From Onthophagus taurus (Eukaryota > Arthropoda > Insecta > Coleoptera > Scarabaeidae): 64,000 nt of DNA. The position numbers were made by a program, and so were the translations under genes. The stretch lies in NCBI RefSeq assembly GCF_036711975.1, contig NC_091970.1:10237501-10301500 (forward strand), read 5' to 3'. Positions 42,970-51,740 of this stretch are shown here, piece after piece (position 1 is the stretch's first letter; every line of letters starts with the position of its first letter). The notes below the pieces were generated by a model, which saw only the letters and a list, made by a program, of their open reading frames with translations, made no database searches and was not told the DNA's origin.

Positions 42970-44343
42970 CACTGTTGGAAATAATTCACGAGCACACCCT
43001 GTATAATCTGAACGCGTGTGTCTAGCGCAATAAAATTTGGTATGGAAGTAGTACTAAAGTAGTGTAACTTATTCTCACAAGGAGAGCGGCACAACTCTGC
43101 TGGGAGGAGAAACATCAATAGCGAGAGTATCCCCCGTGAGCTTCGCGTACCATCGCTACACGACGTGGCATGGAGTCTATAAGTCGCTGTATTGTAGCAA
43201 GAGGGATGGCCAACCATGCCACCTCAACTCGCCTCCATAGCTCCTCAACGTTAGCCGAGGAAGCCGGATAACGTAGAAGTCTCCGACCAGTCATGTCCCA
43301 AACATGTTCGATTGGATTCAGATGCGGAAAACGAGCCGGCCTAGGAAACATTCGTATACGGTGCTCTTCCACAAAGGTCTGTACAATACGCCCGATAGCA
43401 GACCTGGGCGCCGCCGAACGTAGGGAAGCACAACGGACCGTAGCACCTCATCTACGTATCGTTGACCCGTCATGGTCTGCTATACACGCAGCAGACGTGT
43501 ACGTTCACCATGTGTAATAGCACCCCATACCATAATGCTCGGTTGTCGATGGATAGGGCATTCTTGCACGCACTGCTCGAGTAGACATCACCACGTCTCC
43601 GACGAACTAAAATTCGCGCATCACCGGTGCTCAATTCGAATCTTGCTTCGTCGGAAAACAAAATGTCCCTCTACTCGGCAACCTACTAATGCCTAGCGTC
43701 GACCCACTGATGACGTATGCTGCGGTGCTCGGGTGTTACTGGAATCCGCTGTATCGCACGATGCGCGCGCTGTCCACTATCTACCAAACGCCGCCATACA
43801 GTTCGCGTAGTAAGTGCGCCTTCCCCTGCCGGTGGCCAAACAGCTCCAAGTTGCCTTGAGGAGGACGCACACGACGCTAAAGCGCTGAGTACAAGAGTGC
43901 GATCCTCGTGTGCTGGGGTCACGCAGGGCTATGTCCTACCTCAGACCATTCTCGCCATGCCCGTTGCACTGCCGACAACGACCGGTCGAGACGACACGCA
44001 ATTTCACAGAACGATACACCCTCAATGTGTATACCCTCAAACATTCCTCGCTCAAACTCGCTTAAGTAACGCGATCGCCCATCCATTGCGCACAGAGTAC
44101 GATAACAATGTGGTTCCTCGCACCACACCAAAAACGACCGGTATTTTCCATCCACTTCTGTCTCCATAGCGACGGAATGTTCCACTTGGAAGAGCGGCTC
44201 AGTCAACAATGCCGCGACGGAACAACTCGAAACTCGCTGAATAAACTCGTCTACAGTAAACCTTTGTGCTCCGCAAATATCATGGATTTACCTTCACGCG
44301 TTCAGATTATATAAGGTGTGCTCGTGAATTATGTCCAACAGTG
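42970..44343 (-). mobile_element. Tc1-like transposon, GC-rich
   Basis: Terminal inverted repeats CACTGTTGGAAATAATTCAC... and ...GTGAATTATGTCCAACAGTG, continuing with GAGCACACC and TCTGAACGCGTG, flanked by TA (42968-42969, 44344-44345). It splits the DSCAGQN transposase between VTFPI and YMECDKN. The transposase is on the minus strand. Base composition is much more GC-rich than the host, which could reflect transfer or simply family origin. Confidence 0.9.
43115..44209 (-). pseudogene. Tc1-like transposase, broken
   Basis: 44209-43919 gives the helix-turn-helix: YLSEFERGMFEGIHIEGVSF, IACRLDRSLSAVQRAWREW. 43922-43686 gives the second DNA-binding part, TTRTVWRRLVDSGQ and HRAIQRIPVTPEHR with QWVDARH. 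43661-43470 gives FSDEARFELSTGDARILVRR (first catalytic Asp). 43372-43115 gives EEHRIRMFPRPARFPHLNP and NPIEHVWDMTGRRL (catalytic Glu). The second catalytic box is damaged between 43470 and 43372. Frames shift at least three times. Confidence 0.88.
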
Positions 44344-45246
44344 TAGTTACATGGAGTGTGACAAAAATATGGGCCTTATCAACACAAAAGTTAGAATTGA
44401 GCAGCCTTCAGAGTGGAATGAACATGTACGAACATCACGCTCAAAACCTTCCCCATTTAGAGTAATCGAATGCGATAGGAGCCTCTTTAAACATTGGAGT
44501 AAATACGTTTTGACCACGTCCTACAAAAAAAAGCTTCTTTTCAGACCAGACCCATTATTGAGATTCTCTTTGAAAAACAACATCCACGGACAGTACAGTT
44601 ACGGGAATCTTATTCTGGGAGCTGGGAATCTCACATTATACTGGACAAGAAGAAGAAGAAGACGAGTGTTGAACAGAACAGAAACCGAGAAGCAGAGGAA
44701 CCAAAACTACTTTAATTCCGATTCCAAAAAAGAAATTCGATAACATAATGTTTTTAAGTCGCTTCTGCGGACCCGAAGCTAAACTGTTCTACCAAAATCT
44801 CAAAATCGTTGACCAAGATAACGATGAAGATGGCGAGGATGTATTTCTAGAGGTAAGTTATTTTATAATAACCTTGAATAATTGCTAATTAGATATCAAG
44901 ATCTCCATATCAAAAAACAAGACGCTATACTGATTAAAATGTACTATATGTAATCTCTATGTTAACTTTAGTTCTTTCGTTAAAAATATAATTAAAAAAA
45001 AACACATATTTTTTGCTTTGGGTCATAATTAGTAATAGACTTCACATAAAAATGATTGCTAAAAATTGTCAACATTGAATTTTCTACAAATTTGAAATTT
45101 CAAAAAAAAATGATACTAAGGGTATTTATTAAGGCTAATCTGTTATACTTTCTTATTCAAACTAATTAATAGCATTATCTATATTTAAAAAGTTATAGAA
45201 TTTTGAACTTTAAACTTCAATTATCTCGCAACTTGACTTTTGTGAC

Positions 45247-45537
45247 TTAGTATGTTTTTCCCCTGTACCCTTCAATTACAGCATTCATTGAAATTCTTGT
45301 AGTGTGACTTGTTGCCTCGTCTTGTTGAAAAAGTGTGTCTTCATTCCCTGGAAGGCCTTCAAGTTGTGGTGTGAGATAATTCTGAATCATTGCAACGTAT
45401 CGTACAGAATTGACTGTAACGGCATTTTCAGCCTCATTTTCAAGAAAATATGGACCGATGATTTGACGAAATCTCACCGTTTTGAAAATAGGCTTTAACT
45501 GCGTAGGTCCAACGCTCCATTGTAAACTAAATGACAA
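45247..45537 (-). pseudogene. Mariner-like transposase, central part
   Basis: 96 residues with the insect mariner-type block ENAVTVNSVRYVAMIQNYL and DTLFQQDEATSHTTRISMN; the QQDEATSHT box holds the second catalytic aspartate. The start, with the first Asp, is missing or degraded, and the C-terminus continues across the nested insertion at about 40370. Inactive. Confidence 0.75.
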
Positions 45538-45636
45538 ATTATGCAGGTCTGGGCAAGTTGGCTACTTTCTTCCACATAATTTCGCGGCGTGCTGCAAACC
45601 CTACTTTAAATCTTTCCTTATCACTGCCGGACCCTG

Positions 45637-45786
45637 TATAAATATAAAAAAAATTTCTATTCTAAAGAAGAAGAACCTCATTCTGGGTTTTTGCTACTTT
45701 TCTATCTTCTTTCACTTTACACTAGGATCAGCAAGTTTTATTAAAAATCTGATATTAATCCAAAGAACATTGTGATTCTCCTTTTT
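45637..45786. other. No recognisable feature
   Basis: Short AT-rich spacer between the mariner-like nest and the Tigger relic. Confidence 0.35.
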
Positions 45787-46102
45787 TTAGAATTTCTCTA
45801 AAATGTGATATTGTCTGGTCTTTCCAAGCGATGCTGTTACTTGTTTGAACATGATTAGGGTGGTATTTTTCTGCAAATTTTTCTCGTCCATCCATTTTGT
45901 AAGGATTTCTTTGATTAATGTTGAAGTAACCTCTTCTTCATCTGAGTCAGAAGAGAGTCCTAGTCTGATATTCATCGTTTTCCATTTCCTGTAACTCCTC
46001 AGTGGTCAGTTCCTGATTATGTTCTTCCAATAATTCTTCTACATCATCATCACATACATCCAGTTCCATGGATCTGGCCAGGGAACAATCAAGGTTTATA
46101 TA

Positions 46103-47921
46103 CAGGGTGATTTATAACATACGGAGGAGACTGAATGGGTAGGTACTTGAGGTCAAACTGAAGAGATTTTCTTAATAATGTTTTGTTAAAATCTTAATAG
46201 TTACATAGATATCGCATGTTAATTTTTTAAATAAGTTAGCGTCAACTTTTGAGAACCGCTGATATTCACTAAAGAACAATTAAAATACTTGTCAACGCCA
46301 TCCTCATTTTTGAAGGAGCTGTCAAAGTAGACAATTCAATTGTTTAGTTTTAATACGTAATTTATGAAAAGAAATAATAGATGTTAATTTATGAAACGGA
46401 TAATAATAATGTTTTAAATGCAAAATTACAAAATCTCTAAAACAAGAAAATAACATAATAATAATAATAATCTCTTTATAACATATGTTCAAAGTGCTGT
46501 CCTTGCATTTCGACGCACAACTGCGCACGACGAATCCAATTTAACGATAATCGTGGAAATCGTGGACGTATGTCCTCTGTAGCGGCAATGATGCGATGTC
46601 GTAGTTCGTCGATTGTATTAACCATAAAAAAAAGTCCAATGGGTTAAGATCGGGACTACGTGGTGGCCATGGAATAGGTCCACCTCGACCAATCCATTTT
46701 TGCCGAAAAGCATTATCGAGGAAATCTCGTACATTACGACTAAAATGTGCAGGACAATCGTCGTGCATAAACCACATCTCACGCGGAATATCTTCCAGGA
46801 GTACTGGCAGATTTTCTTGTAAAAACTGTAAATAAGAAGTTCCATTAAGAGTTCCTGGTAATTCGAAAGGTCCTATTAACGTATTGTTCACAATTCCCGC
46901 CCTTAGATTCACTCTGAATCGTTGTTGAAAAGAGCCTTGAGGAATAACGTGTGGATTTTCGTCCGACCACACATGGGAATTGTGAACATTTAGAACACCA
47001 TTCATCCGTTACCAGTATACTGTCCGCAAAATCTGCTTCTCTGTTGGTACGATTTAGTAGCCACTCGCAAAATTGCAACCGCAAAGGATAGTCAGCGGGA
47101 GTCAGTCCTTGCACTTTTTGAAAATGATAGGGGTGTAAACCGTTACTTTTCAACGTACGCCAAACAAAATTCTGGGATACCTCGAGTTGGTGAGAAATTT
47201 GACGAGTACTCGTGCTTCGATCAGCTTCCACAATTTCTAAAATTTCTTCTTCCACATTCACTCCATGTCTGTTTAGTCTACCGCCACCAAGACCTTTCTT
47301 AGGTTGCAAATTTGCTGTCTCTCTTCCCCGCTGGATTAACCGAAGAAAAGTGTTTTCAGAAGGGATCTGTCGATTTGGATATCGTTCTAAATACAGACGT
47401 CTTGCGTGTGCAGCGTTTTCTCCAGCGGCTCCATAAATAATACGCATATCTACGTATTCTTCGTTACTGTATATTACCATTGTATTTTTTAATTAGTAAA
47501 AATTCTAATTTTGACGTTAAATGACATTGATTATTAAAATTAAATGACATGTCCGTTGCTAGGTAACCAAGTCAACTGGATTGACAGCAATAAAAACATG
47601 GTATCAGCGGTTCTCAAAAAACAAACACCAGTTTTTGAATGATTTAACAAATTTTTAAATAGCCGTAACTGCCATATTACAAAGATTTTATTATTGGTGG
47701 TAATCAGGCATTGCTTAAGTAACCCCGAAATATTCGCAATTTGAATTTAAACGTAGTGTAATACCGTATATCGTAAGAAATGCTGGGCAATTAATTCAAC
47801 TTTAATGCTCTATATCTTTGTGATTATTACGTTCTGGTCAAAACATTATTAAGAACATATCTTCAGTTTGGCCCCTAGTACTTGCTCTTTTAATCTGCTC
47901 CATATGTTATAAATCACCCTG
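46103..47921 (-). mobile_element. Mariner-family transposon inside the MITE
   Basis: Terminal inverted repeats CAGGGTGATTTATAACATA and complement TATGTTATAAATCACCCTG, flanked by TA. The transposase on the minus strand runs 47480-46541 with one frameshift. It interrupts the left arm of a MITE that itself interrupts a Tigger relic. Confidence 0.92.
46541..47480 (-). pseudogene. Mariner-family (IS630-Tc1-mariner) transposase with one frameshift
   Basis: The first frame (47480-46990) starts MVIYSNEEYVDMRIIYGAAG and carries two helix-turn-helix units (ARRLYLERYPNRQIPSENTF; RQISHQLEVSQNFVWRTLK) and ILVTDEW, the first catalytic aspartate. The second frame (47005-46541) gives NGVLNVHNSHVWSDENPHVI, GPFELPGTLNGTSYLQFL, WFMHDDCPAHFSRNVRDFL (second Asp) and PPRSPDLNPLDFFLW (third Asp). 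The frames overlap around 46990, so a single indel separates them. About 35 residues lie between the second and third acidic residues. Apart from the shift it is nearly complete, about 310 residues. Confidence 0.9.
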
Positions 47922-48430
47922 TATAAAAGGTTGTCTAGGTTCGTACACAACCATACTGCGCATTACGTCACATGTGGAAAATAATACCGCCAAGCAATTC
48001 AAATTAAACAAATGCATGGAGCACCACATGGCCATGAGGTTGCGTGCGCAATCCGTGATCGCTTACGTCACGAAACACTCCTCGCCCACAAACTAAAATC
48101 AATCAAATCTTAGACAACCTTTAATATATAAACCTTGGGGAACAATATCCTTCACTATAGAGCTCCTAAACTCGACATTTTTGTCGGTTACTGCTTGTGG
48201 CTACAAATTTCTCCAAACGGAAGTCATTGTTCTGTGAAAAACTTCCTGCTAAGCTTTATCAATGGCCGATACAACCTGTGCAGTTTTAAAATTATACAAC
48301 ATAATTCTAAAAAACTTCTTAAAAACTGTTCTAAAACCTTCTTTTGTAATGTTGTCGGTATAACCACTCGTTGTCTTCTCATTATACAATTAGATTGCAG
48401 AGAAATCTGTCTTGGGGTGATAATTGTTTA

Positions 48431-48619
48431 GCTGTAATTAAAGCGTTGACTAATTTCTTTAATTTTTCATCGTTAGCTGTAGCGTCCACTAATTGTTTTA
48501 CAGTAATAGGTGACGTTTCAATCTGTGAAATCTCAAAAACGTCTGGTTCATCAAATATTGTAAGATCTTCTGATTTTATCGGTAATCTGGATAATGATTA
48601 GATGTAATTTTATACTTTT
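48431..48619. other. Junction between Tigger and gypsy relics
   Basis: No independent feature. It may be the degraded end of either neighbour. Confidence 0.3.
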
Positions 48620-49516
48620 CTATTAAATGTCATATCTAAAACCTTGTAAAAACAACGCATAATGTTGCATCCGTGTAACACCGGTAAACCCTTTTCTGAT
48701 GAAAAGATCTGTAATCAGTAATCATAACAAAACCTCTACCACACAAATATTGATAAAACTTTGTCAATTTGTGAATATTTTTGCTGAGTCTGTATATGCT
48801 GTACTTTAACTCTGGCATATCCCTTTACAATAAGAAATAAGTCTTAACAACGTATGTTTTAATTGCAAATTCCCGAAAACCTCTCCAAAATTATCCGTGC
48901 CCATTAAACTGTCTACCTCCATTTCCATTGCTTTATCAATAACTAGCAATTTGCTAGCTTCGTTAACATTATTTATGGTACATATTTCTTGTATTTCCTC
49001 CTCTTGGTTCTCTATTTCTTCCACTACATTTATATTAGATTTCGAATTTTTAGTTTTAAAACATACTATCTGCAAATACCCCATTCTTTTACAAAAATTA
49101 CAAGTAAAATTTATTTTATCAGCAACGATAACATTTTTTTACATCACGTTTTGGTTTTACAAACGTTTTGTTTCTTAATCTTAGAATTTAACGAATTTGT
49201 ATACAAATTGATTTTTTAAAGCTAATTTTAAAAAGTTTCCGCTAATTTTTGTAGTGCGTACAGGAACTCCTGGATAGTTTCTCCTTCTTGTTGTTTCCTG
49301 CATTTAACCCGGAACGTCTCAGCAATTTCCGAAGGTGCTGGGTTGTAGAATTGATTTCCTTGTAAGTTTTCTTTTCGGGTTGTTCGGGAGCCAATTTATT
49401 ATTATAATGTATCATACGCCTCCGAACCCATGTAATGAAGTAAATACGGTACCTTATAGCCATCCTTGAAATGTATTTCCTCTGTATTTATTTCTTTTTT
49501 ACCCTCGTCGCCAATT
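48620..49516 (-). pseudogene. Gypsy (mag-like) Gag and protease relic
   Basis: On the minus strand from the primer-binding site: a Gag core (VPYLLHYMGSEAYD, KLAPEQPEKKTYKEINS, EGETIQEFLYALQKLAE across frameshifts, 49463-49242), then a zinc knuckle CNFCKRMGYLQIVC (His replaced by Gln) at about 49110-49070. A linker (INVVEEIENQEEEIQEICTI) follows, then the region that should hold the protease (LQLKHTLLRLISYCKGICQS), with no clear DTG. It is truncated at about 48620. The lineage is inferred from Gag and the primer-binding site. Confidence 0.65.
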
Positions 49517-49680
49517 TGTTGTATCGGAGGAGATTGTAGTGAAGACAAATATCTTCTTAATTAACGATTAACCAGATAGTAGCATAATTATAACGGTTAT
49601 TAGAGTGAGGTTAGAATTACTTGCCGTTTCCCCCCACTCTCGCGCCAGACGGAGTCGCCATCTCTTACTCGATCATAACA
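49517..49680 (-). repeat. Gypsy 5' LTR (164 bp) with adjacent primer-binding site
   Basis: On the minus strand TGTTATGATCGAG ... TCCGATACAACA, a TG...CA segment of 164 bases, is immediately followed by AATTGGCGACGAGGG (49500-49516), which looks like a gypsy primer-binding site (TGGCGACGAG). No partner LTR is in the window, so the 3' part of the element is lost. Confidence 0.7.
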
Positions 49681-50091
49681 TACACAATTCACACTGCCAA
49701 TTTCTAACTTCTCCATTCATTCTCATCGACATCAATTCATCTTCTTTCATGTTCACACACTTTGAATGATATATCACTTTTCACAAACGATGTTGTCTCC
49801 ATAACAAGAAATTTTCTTAGAGCATTTACCGCACGACATATTTTGTCGTATGACGTAGTGGTCGTACAAAGTACCGTCTCTGCCATAAGCAGAGGGTGAG
49901 TTAGTACACTAAAATACATGTTTATGTTACTTGTATAATACTGTATTAAGCCGAGGTCATTTGCGGCCGAGCCGCTACACAGTAAATACCATTTGACACC
50001 AACTCATGACTGGTAACAAATAACGGTTTCGACTAAAATGTAGGATTTCACTGTATTAAGTCGAGGTTGCCTGCGGGCGAGATGTTACATT
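49681..50091. repeat. Dispersed satellite copies
   Basis: It contains AAGCCGAGGTCATTTGCGG at about 49950 and AAGTCGAGGTTGCCTGCGG at about 50058, separated by ACCATTTGACACCAACTCATG. It is the same family as 39600-39900. The first 200 bases (49681-49890) carry nothing recognised. Confidence 0.65.
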
Positions 50092-51577
50092 AGTAGTATA
50101 GCTATGTGCGTTCTAAATCAAAATCCCATAAGATTTAACATTGGGGTTGAAAAGTACTTTTTATCCCCACCACTACCCCCTTTCCAAGGTGTGGCTACGC
50201 CCACATTTTAAATTCAACCAATCAGAGCGCAGCATTATCTAAGAAATTTGAATGAGTCAACCAATCAGAGCGCAGCATTCTCCAGCTCCCCCTGCTCCTT
50301 AAGGATCGAAGGATCGGTCGACGCTCCTTCAACCCCATCTTAGTGTCCTATTGACCGCCTTCAACCCAACCCAACCCAACCCCATCTTAGTACCCTATTG
50401 AGAACTGAATTTACTGATTTATGGTTTGAGCATATTTTTGAATTTCCGAAGATATTTAAATAGAAAGGGAACTCTTTATTGATACTCGAAAACCAAACCG
50501 TTTTTGAGATAAAAGACTTTTGATGAAATAGTACAAAAAAGAACAAGAATTGTTTCATTCTAATCGTGGTATCTTCTATGCTACTGCTTCAATTTATGGT
50601 TTGACACATTTTCGAATTCCCCGAAGATTTTTAAATAGAAAAGGAACTCTTTATTGATACTCGAAAACCAAACCGTTTTTGAGATAAAAGACATTTTGAT
50701 GAAATAGTACAAAAAAAAATTTAAAAAATACGAATTGCTACATTCTGAACGCCTTAGATTCTACACCACTGCTTCAATTTATGGTTTGAGCATATTTCTT
50801 AATTCCCCAAAGATTGTTAAATAGAAAAGGAACTCTGTATTGATACTCGAAAACCAAACCGTTTTTGAGATAAAAGACATTTTGATGAAAGTGTATAAAA
50901 AAGTAAAAAACACAAATTGCTACATTCTGATCGTCGTGTCTTCTACACTACTACTTCAATTTATGGTTTAAGCATATTTTCGAATTCCCCGAACACTTTT
51001 AAATAGAAAAGGAACTCTTTATTGATACTCGAAAACCAAACCGTTTTTGAGATAAAAGATATTTTGATAAAATCGTAGTAAAACCTGAAAAAACACGAAT
51101 TGCTTCATTTTAATCGCTGTATCTTCTACGCCACTGCTTCAATTTATGGTTTGTGCATATTTTTGAGTTCCCCGCAGATTTTTAAAGAGAAATGGAACTC
51201 TTTATTGATACTCGAAAACCAAACCGTTTTTGAGATAAAAAATATTTGAAGGGGTTGAAGGGGGTCATCAATAGGGTACTAAGATGGGGTTGGCTTGGGT
51301 TGGGTTGAAGGGGGTCAATAGGACACTAAGATGGGGTTGAAAGGGCGTCGACTGATCCTTCGATCCTTAAGGAGCAGGGGGAGCTGGAGAATGCTGCGCT
51401 CTGACTGGTTGACTCATTCAAATTTCTTAGATAATGCTGCGCTCTGATTGGATGAATTTAAAATGTGGGCGTGGCCACACCCTCGAAAGGGGGTAGTGGT
51501 GGGGATAAAAAGTACTTTTCAACCCCAATGTTAAATCTTATGGGATTTTGATTTAGAACGCACATAGCTATACTACT
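50092..51577. mobile_element. Foldback element with five internal tandem units
   Basis: Terminal inverted repeats of about 310 bp (AGTAGTATAGCTATGTGCG at the left; complement ending CTACT at the right) are flanked by a 6-bp direct duplication TACATT (50086-50091 and 51578-51583) inside the satellite. The arms contain CAATCAGAGCGCAGCATT twice and a CCCAACC run. The centre (about 50410-51245) is five tandem copies, spaced roughly 178-186 bp, of AATTTATGGTTTGAGCAT ... GATACTCGAAAACCAAACCG. There is no coding capacity. Foldback and other hyper-repeat transposons have such a structure; the superfamily is not known. Confidence 0.88.
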
Positions 51578-51639
51578 TACATTTAATACCATATCAACAA
51601 AACATAAAATAAAAGCCTTAAGAAACGATGAAAACATGC

Positions 51640-51740
51640 TAATGAAATTTGCACTTTTTTGTAATGGATTAAATTTTGTTCAACCGGTTTCGACTTAACT
51701 TACTCATCTTCAGGAACACGTCAAAATTTGAAATAAAAAA
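51640..51740 (-). repeat. Penelope-type terminal fragment (possible)
   Basis: On the minus strand TGTTCCTGAAGATGAGTAAG then TTAAGTCGAAACCGGTTGAA, the CTGAAGATGAG...CGAAAC arrangement also present in the Penelope-like element ends at 57.1 and 61.4 kb. No RT lies nearby, so this would be a solo end. Confidence 0.4.

Larger units (their letters stand above)
40678..44880 (+). pseudogene. DSCAGQN-motif transposase, broken in blocks
   Basis: Plus-strand blocks in order. About 40755-40850: a cysteine-rich start, KRLRVASHECGDSCSCKRLK, CFETV. 40860-41310: SAYLASLISINQIKRRRPRK, FGTTSQIIRTIQHSL, SHYSLHD-like and YLPDDLSIKKLHNMY, broken by frameshifts. 42395-42984: ISFGYPRTDTCLNCDEFQAK, AKMFYKRKRLAKKKARK, KRQLSFYMFNIHVLS and FCDSCAGQNKNYTLFRSL. 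44345-44743: YMECDKNMGLI, SRSKPSPFRVIECDRSLFKH. 44690-44870, in another frame: LIPIPKKKFDNIMFLSRFCG and LFYQNLKIVDQD. The order and motifs match a family of uncharacterised insect proteins. A DDE/RNase-H-like fold with D in DSCAGQN as one catalytic residue is my inference. Confidence 0.65.
40372..45270 (+). mobile_element. DNA transposon with DSCAGQN-type transposase (unplaced superfamily)
   Basis: Inverted ends GGGTACAGGGGAAGAACATA (left) and its near complement ending TTTTTCCCCTGTACCC (right), arms about 33 bp continuing ACTAAGTCACAAAA. It lies inside the mariner-like element. The transposase is on the plus strand in four blocks (40700-44860) and is interrupted by a 1.1 kb insert and a Tc1-like element. 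Flanks TTGAA and TTCAA leave the target duplication unclear. Superfamily not recognised with confidence. Confidence 0.75.
40145..45636 (-). mobile_element. Mariner-like transposon split by nested insertions
   Basis: The terminal inverted repeats CAGGGTTCGGTAAAAGG... and ...GACCCTG, continuing inward with GGAAAGATTTAA, TAGGGTTTG and AGCACGCCGCGAA, are flanked by TA. The transposase on the minus strand is split. 45537-45247 holds FLENEAENAVTVNSVRYVAM and FQQDEATSHTTRISM (second catalytic Asp). The C-terminal remains lie at about 40370-40200 (CINSNGGHLADVVF-like in one frame). The gap between the halves is filled by the 40372-45270 element. Confidence 0.82.
46090..48137. mobile_element. MITE with 9-bp target duplication, split by mariner element
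   Basis: The ends CAAGGTTTATA (46090-46100) and TATAAACCTTG (48127-48137) are complementary and flanked by GGGAACAAT on both sides (46081-46089 and 48138-48146), a 9-bp direct duplication. The inner arm continues past the nested element: AAAGGTTGTCTAGG at about 47927 and complement CTTAGACAACCTTT at 48111-48124. Without the mariner insert the MITE is about 230 bases. A 9-bp duplication suggests a Mutator-like origin, or 8 bp and hAT if one G belongs to the element. Confidence 0.82.
45787..48430 (-). pseudogene. pogo/Tigger transposase C-terminal relic, split
   Basis: On the minus strand, about 48430-48138 reads, through stops, VLKKFFRIMLYNFKTAQVVS, EVFHRTMTSVWRNL and PQAVTDKNVEFRSSIVKDIV. 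After an insertion (46090-48137) the protein continues at 46089-45787: LARSMELDVCDDDVEELLEE, HNQELTTEELQEME, SSDSDEEEVTSTL and ILTKWMDEKNLQKN. These are typical of the region after the DDE domain of pogo/Tigger/jerky proteins. The catalytic part is absent. A one-base loss at the insertion point (GTTCCCTGG) changes the frame. Confidence 0.72.

Noticed and set aside
43717..44169. 150-residue plus-strand ORF
   Set aside because: Antisense of the Tc1-like transposase, long only because of high GC content.
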